Positions 1-6,906 of a stretch of DNA of 15,240 nt are shown piece by piece (the first letter of the stretch is position 1; each line of letters opens with the position of its first letter). The stretch comes from Pseudomonadota bacterium (GTDB lineage Bacteria; Pseudomonadota; Alphaproteobacteria; Rhizobiales; Beijerinckiaceae), in assembly GCA_028876585.1 (NCBI GenBank), contig JAGWRL010000217.1, positions 1 through 15,240 of the forward strand, read 5' to 3'. A program made the translations under genes and the position numbers. The notes under the pieces are model-generated. The model saw only the letters and a list, made by a program, of their open reading frames with translations, made no database searches and was not told the origin of the DNA.

Positions 1-212
1 AGAAGCTCACCAACATCCGCACCCATTCGAAGGACGAAGCGGTGCGCCTGACGACGCCGATGCAGATGACGCTGGAAAAGGCGCTGGCCTATATCCAGGA
101 CGACGAACTGGTCGAGGTGACGCCGAAGTCGATCCGCCTGCGCAAGGGCCTGCTCGACCCCAACGCCCGCAAGCGCGCCGAGCGCTCGAAGGCGGCCGAG
201 GGAGTGGTCTAA
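1..212 (+). CDS. typA: TypA/BipA ribosome-associated GTPase, C-terminal end (5' truncated by window)
   Basis: Reading from base 3 gives the last 69 residues of a protein that ends at a TAA at 210-212. The segment contains [14 protein letters not shown], then [14 protein letters not shown], then [16 protein letters not shown], and a basic tail. This is the characteristic C-terminal domain of TypA/BipA, a translational GTPase of about 600 residues that binds the ribosome and supports assembly and stress growth. The GTPase domain lies outside the window, so activity cannot be judged here. The gene converges with the tRNA-Leu gene on the other strand. I am sure of the family from the very conserved C-terminal block. 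Confidence 0.93.
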   Translation, partial: KLTNIRTHSKDEAVRLTTPMQMTLEKALAYIQDDELVEVTPKSIRLRKGLLDPNARKRAERSKAAEGVV

Positions 213-236
213 GCGCTGCGTTCCGCGCGCCCCGCG

Positions 237-256
237 CTCGTCGCATTCGCGGCGAG
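237..256. terminator. hairpin between typA and tRNA-Leu, possible bidirectional terminator
   Basis: Bases 237-244 pair with 249-256 (8 bp including one T-G wobble) around a four-base loop. A competing stem pairs 251-256 with 267-272. The element sits between two convergent genes, where a terminator is expected. No T-run follows on either strand, so intrinsic termination is unproven. Confidence 0.3.
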
Positions 257-291
257 CCGGGTCGCGCTCGCCGAATTGCGTGAATGTGGGA

Positions 292-376
292 TGGTGCCCC
301 TAGCCGGAATCGAACCAGCACTCCTTGCGGAATCCGATTTTGAGTCGGACGCGTCTACCAGTTCCGCCATAGGGGC
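292..376 (-). tRNA. tRNA-Leu (anticodon CAA)
   Basis: The reverse complement folds as a long-variable-arm tRNA of 85 nt including an encoded CCA (complement of 292-294). The acceptor stem pairs GCCCCTA (370-376) with TAGGGGC (296-302), and the discriminator base is A. The anticodon stem TCCGA/TCGGA holds the loop CTCAAAA, so the anticodon is CAA, reading UUG leucine codons. The T arm contains GGTTCGATTCC. The extended variable arm between anticodon and T stems fits a class II leucine tRNA. It is transcribed toward typA. Confidence 0.97.
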
Positions 377-396
377 CGACATTAAGTCGCCGAGCG

Positions 397-425
397 CATA
401 TAGAGCCGGCCCCGACGCGGGTCAA
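397..425 (-). promoter_or_regulatory. sigma70-type promoter of tRNA-Leu
   Basis: On the minus strand TTGACC (420-425) is followed after exactly 17 bases by TATATG (397-402). The predicted start near 390 leaves a leader of about 14 bases before the mature tRNA at 376. Spacing and matches are good for a stable-RNA promoter. This is read from sequence and not mapped. Confidence 0.65.
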
Positions 426-493
426 ACGCTGATTGCTGGATAATCGCGCCCGCCGATGTGCTATGCTCGATGCGGGCTATACGCGGGACGGAT

Positions 494-946
494 ATGGCGC
501 TCGACTGGCTGCTGGCGAGTTTGCACCACCTCGCGGTTTTCGCGCTGCTCGCCATTCTCGCCGGGGAATTGGCGATGACGGGCGGCCGGATCGACGCGAC
601 GGTGGTCGGCCGCCTGACGCGGCTCGACGCGTGGTACGGCGTCGCGGCGGCGGGCGTGCTCGGCGCGGGCGTGGCGCGGGTGTTCCTGGGCGCCAAGGGC
701 GCGGCCTATTACGAGGTCAATTCGCTGTTCTGGGCGAAAATGGCGGTGTTCGCGCTGGCGGCCGGCCTGTCGGCGCTGCCGACGCTGCAATTCCTCGCCT
801 GGCGGCGGGGCGCGCGGGTCGATCCGCATTTCGCGCCGAGCCCGCGCGCGCTCGCCTCGGTGCGCTGGACGCTGCGGCTCGAGGCGGCGGCGTTCGCGCT
901 GCTGGCGATCCTCGCGGCGGGCATGGCGCGCGGCTTCGGCGCCTGA
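494..946 (+). CDS. DUF2214 family integral membrane protein
   Basis: The product is 150 residues with four hydrophobic segments at roughly residues 4-26, 47-66, 78-99 and 126-147. The pattern LDWLLASLHHLAVFALLAILAGEL, then RLDAWYGVAAAGVLGAGVARV, then the GAKGAAYYEVNSLFWAKM loop and PTLQFLAWRR, matches the DUF2214 family of predicted inner-membrane proteins of unknown function. I chose ATG 494 because family members start about here with the first membrane helix; a GTG at 458 would add 12 residues with no helix or better ribosome site. The purine-rich GGACGGA just upstream is a weak ribosome site. It lies 57 bases before the next gene and could be co-transcribed, but has no evident link to phenylacetate metabolism. 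Confidence 0.82.
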   Translation: MALDWLLASLHHLAVFALLAILAGELAMTGGRIDATVVGRLTRLDAWYGVAAAGVLGAGVARVFLGAKGAAYYEVNSLFWAKMAVFALAAGLSALPTLQFLAWRRGARVDPHFAPSPRALASVRWTLRLEAAAFALLAILAAGMARGFGA

Positions 947-976
947 GCAACCCTCGCGATCTTGCGCGCGCCGGGC

Positions 977-982
977 TATAGT
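977..982 (+). promoter_or_regulatory. possible -10 element before the PaaA/PaaC-like gene
   Basis: TATAGT (5 of 6 to the -10 consensus) lies 21 bases before the TTG start at 1004. A poor -35, TCGCGA at 954-959, sits 17 bases upstream. The implied transcript would have a very short leader that just includes the AAGGAGG ribosome site at 990-996. Confidence 0.3.
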
Positions 983-1003
983 GGGCGCCAAGGAGGACGC
1001 CGC

Positions 1004-1759
1004 TTGGACGAAACGATGGACGTCGAGGCCTATCTCGCCGCGGGCGGCGTGCTGACCTCGCCCGCCAACGCGCCGCCGCGCTATCGCGGCGAGTTGATGC
1101 GCTGGATGGCGGGCTTCGTCGACAGCGAACTCGCCGGCGCCGCCGGCTTCGCCGATCTCATCAACGCCGCGCCGGGCCTCAAAGCGCGCATCGCCGCCGC
1201 GCGCATCGTGCTGGAAAAGACCGACCACGCCGAGCGCGTGCTCAAGCTGATGGGCGAGTTCGGCGCCGATGTGACGCGCTACGCCGCGCATCAACCCTGG
1301 GCGGCGCGGATCAACCGCGACGCCGCCCTCGGCGCGCAACGCTTCGGCGGCGACATGCGCCTGTCGGTGTTTCACTATCCGCTGACGGACTGGGTCGACG
1401 CCGTCGTCTTCAACGCGATGATGGGCGAGGCGGTCGGCGTCCAACTCGAAGAGTTCACGCAAATCTCCTATGCTCCGCTGGCGGAGACGTTGCGCGCCAT
1501 CGCGCCGCGCGAGCGTCGCCACGCCGAGCTTGGGCTGGAGGGCCTTCGCGACATCGCCGCGACGCCGCAAGGCCGCGCGCAGGCGCAGGCCAGCGTCGAC
1601 TATTGGCGCCCGCGCGTCGCGCAGAGCTTTGGTCTGGCCGATTCGGCACGGATCGACATGCTGAAGCGGCTCGGCCTGCGCCATCGCCGCAACGAAGACC
1701 TGCTGGGCCAATGGCGCCGTAGCATCGACGCGCGGCTGGCCGCATTGCAACTCGTTTGA
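1004..1759 (+). CDS. PaaA/PaaC-family ferritin-like protein (phenylacetic acid catabolic protein family)
   Basis: The protein has 251 residues if it starts at TTG 1004, which is preceded at 7 bases by a strong AAGGAGG (990-996). ATG 1016 is the alternative but lies 19 bases from that site. The sequence is all-helical and resembles the PF05138 family, which holds the PaaA and PaaC subunits of phenylacetyl-CoA epoxidase. Visible acidic and histidine positions are E42, E71 and H75 (EKTDH), D132, E149/E150 and an ExxH at E170-H173 (ERRH). The first His motif has one residue too many for a standard ExxH, so a working diiron centre is uncertain. Length fits PaaC (about 250) better than PaaA (about 310-330). 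It is followed by paaZ after 11 bases, so the two are surely co-transcribed. Its exact role, true epoxidase subunit or a stand-alone relative, is not decided. Confidence 0.75.
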   Translation: MDETMDVEAYLAAGGVLTSPANAPPRYRGELMRWMAGFVDSELAGAAGFADLINAAPGLKARIAAARIVLEKTDHAERVLKLMGEFGADVTRYAAHQPWAARINRDAALGAQRFGGDMRLSVFHYPLTDWVDAVVFNAMMGEAVGVQLEEFTQISYAPLAETLRAIAPRERRHAELGLEGLRDIAATPQGRAQAQASVDYWRPRVAQSFGLADSARIDMLKRLGLRHRRNEDLLGQWRRSIDARLAALQLV

Positions 1760-1770
1760 AAGCTTCACCG

Positions 1771-3819
1771 ATGTCGAACATCCAAATCCCGCGTCTGCAA
1801 AGCTATCTCTGCGGCGCCTGGCGCGACGGCGCGGGGGAGGGGGCGCTGCTGCGCGACGCCGGCACCGGCGAGCCGGTGGCGCGCTGCGATTCCAATGGGC
1901 TGGATTTCGCTGGGGCGCTTGACCACGGACGCCGCGCCGGGGCGGCGTTGCGCGCGCTCGATTTTCACCAGCGGGCGCAAATGCTGAAGGCGCTGGCGCA
2001 GGCGCTGGGCGAGGTCAAGGAGGCGTTCTACGATCTCTCCTTCGCCACCGGCGCGACCCGCTCCGACAGCGCCATCGACATCGAGGGCGGCCTCGGCGTG
2101 CTGCTGTCCTACGCCTCGCGCGGGCGGCGCGAATTGCCGGCGGAGCGCTTTCTCGTCGAGGGCGAGGTGGAGAGCCTGGCGCGCGATGGCAGTTTCTCGG
2201 CGCAGCACATCCTCACGCCGCTGCGCGGCGTCGCCGTCCACATCGACGCCTTCAACTTTCCCGTCTGGGGCATGTTGGAGAAGATCGCGCCCTGTCTGCT
2301 CGCGGGCGTGCCGGCGATCGTCAAGCCGGCGAGCCAGACCGCCTATCTGACCGAAGCCGTGTTTCGCCGCATCATCCAATCCAACATCCTGCCCGAGGGC
2401 GCGCTGCAACTGATCTGCGGCGGCGTCGGCGACTTGTTTGACCATTTCACCGGCCAGGACGTCGTCACCTTCACCGGCTCGGCCGCGACTGGCGCGAAAT
2501 TGCGCGCGCATCCGCGCATCGTGCAGAATTCCGTGCGCTTCACGATGGAGGCCGACAGTCTCAACGCCTGTCTGCTCGGCCCGGACGCGGCGCCGGGGAC
2601 GGAGGAGTTCGATCTGTTCGTCAAAGAAGTCGCGCGCGAGATGACGGCCAAGGCGGGGCAGAAATGCACCGCGATCCGCCGCGCGCTCGTGCCGCGCGCT
2701 CATGTCGGCGCCGCTGTCGAGGCGCTGCGCAAGAGGCTCGCCGCCGTCGCCGTCGGCGACCCGCGCGCGGAGGCGACGCGGATGGGCGCGCTGGCGAGCC
2801 TCGCCCAGCGCGAGGAGGTGCGCGCCCGCATCGCCGAGATTTCGCGCGAGGCGGAGATCGTCGCCGGCGACCCAACTAAAGTTGTTTTGACCAGCGGCGA
2901 TTCCGAGCGCGGCGCCTTCCTCAACCCGGTGCTGCTCTATTGCGACAAGCCGGGTTCGGCGCGCGCGCCGCATGAGGTGGAGGCGTTCGGCCCGGTGGCG
3001 ACGCTGATGCCCTATGACGATCTCGACGAGGCGATCGATCTCGCCAACCGCGGCGGCGGTTCGCTCGCGGCGTCGCTCTTCACCAACGACGAGGCCGTGG
3101 CGCGGGCGGCCGTGCTCGGCCTCGGCCACAGCCACGGCCGGGTGCTGATCGGCAACCGCGCCAGCGCCAAATCCTCGACCGGCCACGGCTCGCCGATGCC
3201 CGGCCTCGTCCACGGCGGACCGGGGCGCGCCGGCGGGGGCGAGGAACTCGGCGGCGTGCGCAGCGTCAAGCATTTCATGCAGCGCACCGCCGTGCAGGGC
3301 GCGCCGCGCCTCATCAGCGCCGTCACCGGGCGCTGGATCGACGGCGCGCCAGTCAATGCCGCGCCGCCGCATCCGTTCCGCAAATCGCTCGCGCAATTGC
3401 GGATCGGCGACCAGATCGTCACCGCCAAGCGCATCGTCACGCTCGACGACATCGAGCATTTCGCCGGCTTCACCGGCGACACGTTCTACGCCCATATGGA
3501 CGAGGCGGCGGCCAGGGCCAATCCGCTGTTCGGCGGTCGGGTCGCGCATGGCTATCTCGTCGTCTCGTTCGCCGCCGGCCTGTTCGTCGACCCCGCCCCG
3601 GGGCCGGTGCTCGCCAATTACGGCGTCGACAATCTGCGCTTCCTGACGCCCGTGAAACCCGGCGATGAATTGCAGGCGGCGCTGACTGCTAAGGAGATCA
3701 ACCCGCGCGGCTCGGCCGAGCACGGCGAGGTGCGCTGGGATTGCAAGGTGATCAACCAGACCGGCGCGGTCGTGGCGCGCTACGATGTGCTGACGATGGT
3801 GGCGAAGAACTGGCCGTAG
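1771..3819 (+). CDS. paaZ: PaaZ bifunctional oxepin-CoA hydrolase / semialdehyde dehydrogenase
   Basis: The product has 682 residues, matching the fused PaaZ family (681 in E. coli). The N-terminal NAD(P)-dependent aldehyde dehydrogenase domain spans about residues 1-520, with the general base E260 in FTMEADS and the nucleophile C299 in AGQKCTA. A MaoC-type (R)-hydratase domain follows at about 540-680, with FTGDTFYAHMDEAAA carrying D570 and H575, the catalytic dyad spacing known for PaaZ, and then GRVAHGYLVVS. Known role: the hydratase domain opens the oxepin-CoA ring and the dehydrogenase domain oxidises the resulting semialdehyde to 3-oxo-5,6-dehydrosuberyl-CoA. Start ATG 1771 is chosen because MSNIQIPRLQSYLCGAW matches the usual start. 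Both domains look intact. The stop codon lies one base from that of paaK on the other strand. Confidence 0.95.
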   Translation: MSNIQIPRLQSYLCGAWRDGAGEGALLRDAGTGEPVARCDSNGLDFAGALDHGRRAGAALRALDFHQRAQMLKALAQALGEVKEAFYDLSFATGATRSDSAIDIEGGLGVLLSYASRGRRELPAERFLVEGEVESLARDGSFSAQHILTPLRGVAVHIDAFNFPVWGMLEKIAPCLLAGVPAIVKPASQTAYLTEAVFRRIIQSNILPEGALQLICGGVGDLFDHFTGQDVVTFTGSAATGAKLRAHPRIVQNSVRFTMEADSLNACLLGPDAAPGTEEFDLFVKEVAREMTAKAGQKCTAIRRALVPRAHVGAAVEALRKRLAAVAVGDPRAEATRMGALASLAQREEVRARIAEISREAEIVAGDPTKVVLTSGDSERGAFLNPVLLYCDKPGSARAPHEVEAFGPVATLMPYDDLDEAIDLANRGGGSLAASLFTNDEAVARAAVLGLGHSHGRVLIGNRASAKSSTGHGSPMPGLVHGGPGRAGGGEELGGVRSVKHFMQRTAVQGAPRLISAVTGRWIDGAPVNAAPPHPFRKSLAQLRIGDQIVTAKRIVTLDDIEHFAGFTGDTFYAHMDEAAARANPLFGGRVAHGYLVVSFAAGLFVDPAPGPVLANYGVDNLRFLTPVKPGDELQAALTAKEINPRGSAEHGEVRWDCKVINQTGAVVARYDVLTMVAKNWP

Positions 3820-3820
3820 C

Positions 3821-5122
3821 TCACCCCTTCGGCCGCTTGTCGATCACCCGCCGCGCCTTGCCCTCCGAGCGCGGCAGGGCGCCGGGCTCGCAGACCACCA
3901 CCCGCGCCGTGACGCCGACCACGCTCTTGACGTGATGCGCCAGTTCCCGCGCCGCCGCCTCGCGCGCGGAGGCGCCGGGCGGGGCTTCCACCCGCACCGT
4001 CATTTCGTCGAGCCGGCCATGCCGCGTCAGCTCGATCTCGAAATGCGGCGCCAGGCCCGCCACCTTGAGCACCTGCTCCTCGATCTGGGTCGGGAACACA
4101 TTGACGCCGCGCAGGATCATCATGTCGTCGCTGCGGCCGGTGATCTTCTCCATCCGCCGCATCGTGCGCGCCGTGCCGGGCATGAGCCGCGTCAGATCGC
4201 GCGTGCGATAGCGGATCATCGGCAGACCTTCCTTGGTCAGCGTGGTGAACACCAGTTCGCCGCGTTCGCCGTCCGGCAGCACCCGGCCCGTGGCGGGATC
4301 GACGATCTCGGGATAGAAATGATCCTCCCAGATGTGCAACCCGTCCTTGCTCTCCACGCATTCGTTGGCGACGCCCGGTCCCATGATCTCGCTGAGGCCG
4401 TAGATGTCGACGGCGTGCATGTCGAACGCCTGCTCGATCTCGGCCCGCATCGCGTTGGTCCACGGCTCGGCGCCGAAGATGCCGACGGCGAGCGAGGTCT
4501 TGCGCGGATCGAGCCCCTGGCGGCGGAACTCGTCGAGGATCGACAGCATGTAGGACGGCGTCACCATGATGATGCGCGGCTGAAGATCGACGATCAACCG
4601 AACCTGCCGCTCGGTCATGCCGCCGGAGACGGGGACGACCGTGCAGCCGAGCCGCTCGGCGCCGTAATGCGCGCCTAAGCCGCCGGTGAACAGGCCGTAG
4701 CCATAGGCGATATGGGCGATGTCGCCGCGCCGTCCGCCCGAGGCGCGGATCGAGCGGGCGACGAGATCGGCCCAGTTGGAGATGTCGCGCTCGGTGTAGC
4801 CGACCACCGTCGGCTTGCCCGTCGTGCCGGAGGAGGCGTGCAGCCGCGCAATTTTCTCGCGCGGCGCGGCGAACATGCCGAACGGATAGGATTCGCGCAG
4901 ATCGTTCTTCACCGTGAACGGGAAGCGGGCGAGGTCTTCGAGCCGGTTGAGATCGTCGGGCCGCACGCCGGCCGCGTCGAAGCGGGCGCGGTAGAAGGGC
5001 GAATTGTCGTAGGCGTGCTTCAGCGACCAGCGCAGCCGTTGCAACTGCAACGCGGCGAGTTCGTCGCGCGAGGCGGTCTCGATCGGCTCAAGATCGCCCG
5101 GACGCGGCGTGAGATCTTCCAC
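3821..5122 (-). CDS. paaK: phenylacetate-CoA ligase
   Basis: The product has 433 residues, close to the 430-440 typical of PaaK. It is an adenylate-forming enzyme that makes phenylacetyl-CoA from phenylacetate, ATP and CoA in the cytoplasm, the entry step of the aerobic CoA-dependent pathway. Visible motifs are the P-loop SSGTTGKP (97-104), IFGAEPW (about 215-221), YGLSE (241-245), YRTRDL (305-310), GRSDDMMILRGVN (329-341) and the C-terminal adenylation lysine K422 in SEGKARR. The start is GTG at 5120-5122, preceded by AGGGAGGA at good spacing. It lies 18 bases after paaI in the same direction. Substrates of PaaK relatives also include hydroxylated phenylacetates, so exact specificity is inferred from paaZ and paaI nearby. 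Confidence 0.94.
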   Translation of the reverse strand: MEDLTPRPGDLEPIETASRDELAALQLQRLRWSLKHAYDNSPFYRARFDAAGVRPDDLNRLEDLARFPFTVKNDLRESYPFGMFAAPREKIARLHASSGTTGKPTVVGYTERDISNWADLVARSIRASGGRRGDIAHIAYGYGLFTGGLGAHYGAERLGCTVVPVSGGMTERQVRLIVDLQPRIIMVTPSYMLSILDEFRRQGLDPRKTSLAVGIFGAEPWTNAMRAEIEQAFDMHAVDIYGLSEIMGPGVANECVESKDGLHIWEDHFYPEIVDPATGRVLPDGERGELVFTTLTKEGLPMIRYRTRDLTRLMPGTARTMRRMEKITGRSDDMMILRGVNVFPTQIEEQVLKVAGLAPHFEIELTRHGRLDEMTVRVEAPPGASAREAAARELAHHVKSVVGVTARVVVCEPGALPRSEGKARRVIDKRPKG

Positions 5123-5140
5123 GGCTTCCTCCCTGATCCG

Positions 5141-5593
5141 TCAGTCCGGCGCGGTCGCCAGCCCGGGGATGGCGCGGCAATGGCCGCGAAATTCGGCGAT
5201 TGGCTCGCCGTTCTGATTGCTGACGGAGACGTCGTAAATGCCGCCGCGTCCGCGAAGGTGCACCTCGCGCGCCTTCGCCGTCAACACGTCGCCGACCTGC
5301 GCCGGCGCGAGGAAGCTGATCGCGCCTTGGGCGGCGACCATGCGCTGGTCGCGGCTGTTGCAGGCGAAGGCGAAGGCGGAATCGGCCAGCGTGAACACAT
5401 AGCCGCCGTGGCACATGCCGTGGCCGTTCGCCATATCGGCGCGGATCGTCATCTCGATCGCCGCCTCGCCGGGGCCGATCTCGACGAGGCGCATGCCCAA
5501 CGCCTGCGAAGCGCGATCGCTCGCCCACATCGCCGCCGCGCGGGCCTGCGCCAAGGTCAGCGGGTCGTTGCGCGCGGGTTCGGGCAGGGTCAA
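5141..5593 (-). CDS. paaI: PaaI hotdog-fold acyl-CoA thioesterase
   Basis: The product has 150 residues. The core NGHGMCHGGYVFTLADSAFAF (about 57-76) is the PaaI signature, with the catalytic Asp at D71 in TLAD; LAPAQVGDVLTA and the GRGGIYDVSVSNQNGE strand follow. PaaI hydrolyses hydroxyphenylacetyl-CoA type esters and is thought to release trapped CoA when the pathway stalls. The start is taken as TTG at 5591-5593, which overlaps the TGA of the upstream phosphorylase gene in a TTGA junction, pointing to translational coupling. E. coli PaaI has a residue run before ALG that aligns with the region from about residue 13 here, so the internal ATG (residue 22) would cut the domain. No clear ribosome site is seen before the TTG. 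Confidence 0.9.
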   Translation of the reverse strand: MTLPEPARNDPLTLAQARAAAMWASDRASQALGMRLVEIGPGEAAIEMTIRADMANGHGMCHGGYVFTLADSAFAFACNSRDQRMVAAQGAISFLAPAQVGDVLTAKAREVHLRGRGGIYDVSVSNQNGEPIAEFRGHCRAIPGLATAPD

Positions 5594-6321
5594 GCCGGCT
5601 GCGTCGCGACGGAGGGCGCGACCGCGCCGGCGGAAATCCGCGCCGGGCCCGCCACCACCGTCGGGCAGACCAGCGAGGCGAAGCGCGGCCCGAGCTTGTT
5701 GCGGCCGTTCAGCAGCGCGCGGAACGCGACATAGGCGTCGAGCGTCACCCGCGCCAGCGACAACAACTGGCCCGGCTCGCGCGCCACCGACTCCAGCACC
5801 GAGGCGAGCGCGACCGAGCCGTCCGGCTGCAAGCCCGAATGCACCGCCGGCGGCAATTCGCGCTCGAGCGGGTCGGCGACGACGCGCACGGCGGCGAAGG
5901 GAACGCCCAGTTCATGCGCCAGCGCCGCCGCCTGAAACGATTCCATGTCGACCGCGCAAGCCCCTGTGCTGGCTTGCAGATGGCGCTTCTGATGCGGGCG
6001 GCGCACCGGCGCGGGCACGCTGACGATGTCGCCCACTTGGGCGCGCGGCAGCCGCTCGGATAGCCGCGCCATCCACGCCTCGTCCGCCGCGATGCGCCGT
6101 GCGCCCGCAGAAACGCCGGTGGCGACGATCCAGTCGCCCGGCCGCATATGCGGCAGCAGGCCGCCGGCAATGCCGAAACTGACAATGGCGGGCGCGCCCG
6201 CGAACACGGCGTGACGAATCGCGGCCGCGCGCAAGCCCACATTGCCGCCGCAAGCGAACACGCTGACGCCCGGCGCCGAGGCGATTCGCGCTTCGGCTCG
6301 CATTCCTGTTATGACGATCAA
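5590..6321 (-). CDS. hpnG: HpnG-like nucleoside phosphorylase (hopanoid-associated)
   Basis: The product has 243 residues and the fold of the MTA/SAH nucleosidase and purine phosphorylase family. Visible marks are ITGMRAEARIA at the N-terminus, the glycine-rich ACGGNVG, IVSFGIAGGLLPHMRPGDWI, the ribose-binding CAVDMES (its Glu equivalent to the family's ribose-binding glutamate) and the catalytic-type RVVADP. The combination of GMRAEARIA, SFGIAGGL and DMES...RVVADP with a following ERELPPA resembles the hopanoid-associated phosphorylase HpnG, which converts adenosylhopane toward ribosylhopane. The start is TTG 6319-6321 with GGGGGA upstream. No shc, hpnH or other hopanoid gene lies in the window; it is coupled to paaI instead. 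A general nucleosidase is the alternative, so the symbol is tentative. Confidence 0.72.
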   Translation of the reverse strand: MIVITGMRAEARIASAPGVSVFACGGNVGLRAAAIRHAVFAGAPAIVSFGIAGGLLPHMRPGDWIVATGVSAGARRIAADEAWMARLSERLPRAQVGDIVSVPAPVRRPHQKRHLQASTGACAVDMESFQAAALAHELGVPFAAVRVVADPLERELPPAVHSGLQPDGSVALASVLESVAREPGQLLSLARVTLDAYVAFRALLNGRNKLGPRFASLVCPTVVAGPARISAGAVAPSVATQPA

Positions 6322-6352
6322 CGCAATCCCCCGGGAAACATCCCAAGTTAGC

Positions 6353-6380
6353 GCTATAAATTCCCGCGCTCAAGCGTGAA
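6353..6380 (-). promoter_or_regulatory. candidate promoter of hpnG-paaI-paaK
   Basis: On the minus strand TTCACG (6375-6380) and TATAGC (6353-6358) are 16 bases apart. A start near 6346 would leave a leader of about 25 bases before the TTG at 6321, containing the GGGGGA ribosome site. Matches to consensus are moderate. The rest of 6322-6439 shows no gene. Confidence 0.4.
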
Positions 6381-6439
6381 CATCGCGCTGCATGGCTCTA
6401 TCAAGCTAGAAGCGCGTAAACATTGGCGAAGTGTCGTAA

Positions 6440-6874
6440 TTAACCGGGTCGAACCACGCCTTTTTTGAGAATGATGTTTCCATAAAGCCTGCGTTCGGCG
6501 GTCGCCACGACGGCGAAACATTGCGCCGCCTTGGCGTAGAAAGCATAGCGCTCCAACGACGCCAGCGCGAACTTCGCGCCTTCGCGTCGCGTCACGATTT
6601 CCCGGAATTCGGCGAAGATCGGCTGTTCCTGCTCCGGCGCGCCGACCACCTGCATCCGCCAGCACGCCTCGGGCGTGAAATCGTCGAGCGGCATCAGGCT
6701 GAGAATGGCGTCGAGCGCGCGCGTCGCATCGACGCCGTCGAGACGCACGACGCGCGGGCCTTGCGAATAAGCGGGAAAATTGGCGTCGACGATGGCGATC
6801 TCGTCGCCGTGGCCCATCTGCCGCAGCGCTTGCAGCAGATCGGCGTTCAAGATCGGGTCGATATGTTTCAGCAT
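6440..6874 (-). CDS. fucU: FucU/RbsD family sugar mutarotase
   Basis: The product has 144 residues, the length of FucU. It opens with MLKHIDPILNADLLQALRQMGHGDEI, where H22 is the conserved catalytic histidine region of the family, continues with VDANFPA, and ends with YGNIILKKGVV, a strongly conserved FucU tail. These enzymes interconvert the alpha and beta anomers of L-fucose and related sugars. The ATG at 6872-6874 is the only sensible start; an extended reading frame upstream runs through the neighbouring gene and is not real. The ribosome site is weak. It lies 32 bases after an aldo/keto reductase in the same direction, so the pair probably works on one sugar: the mutarotase supplies the anomer that the dehydrogenase oxidises. 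Confidence 0.9.
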   Translation of the reverse strand: MLKHIDPILNADLLQALRQMGHGDEIAIVDANFPAYSQGPRVVRLDGVDATRALDAILSLMPLDDFTPEACWRMQVVGAPEQEQPIFAEFREIVTRREGAKFALASLERYAFYAKAAQCFAVVATAERRLYGNIILKKGVVRPG

Positions 6875-6906
6875 GCGGAATTGTCCGATGTTCGCGGGAT
6901 TGGGGC

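Noticed and set aside
292..376. tRNA-Leu as a possible integration site
   Set aside because: No integrase gene, no direct repeat of the tRNA 3' end and no change in composition is seen on either side.
461..1768. Long minus-strand open frame (435 codons) opposite the DUF2214 and PaaA/PaaC-like genes
   Set aside because: It is an antisense shadow of high-GC coding DNA; composition is Arg/Ala/Gln-rich low-complexity and both + strand genes have recognisable families.
2873..2888. AT-rich patch in paaZ with a 12-base palindrome followed by TTTT, resembling a small terminator
   Set aside because: It lies in the middle of an intact coding region, the stem is only five pairs, and the frame reads through with family-like residues. 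Probably a neutral local patch.
1765..3723. 652-codon minus-strand frame opposite paaZ
   Set aside because: paaZ is intact and recognised over its whole length; the antisense product has no domain pattern and typical GC-shadow composition.
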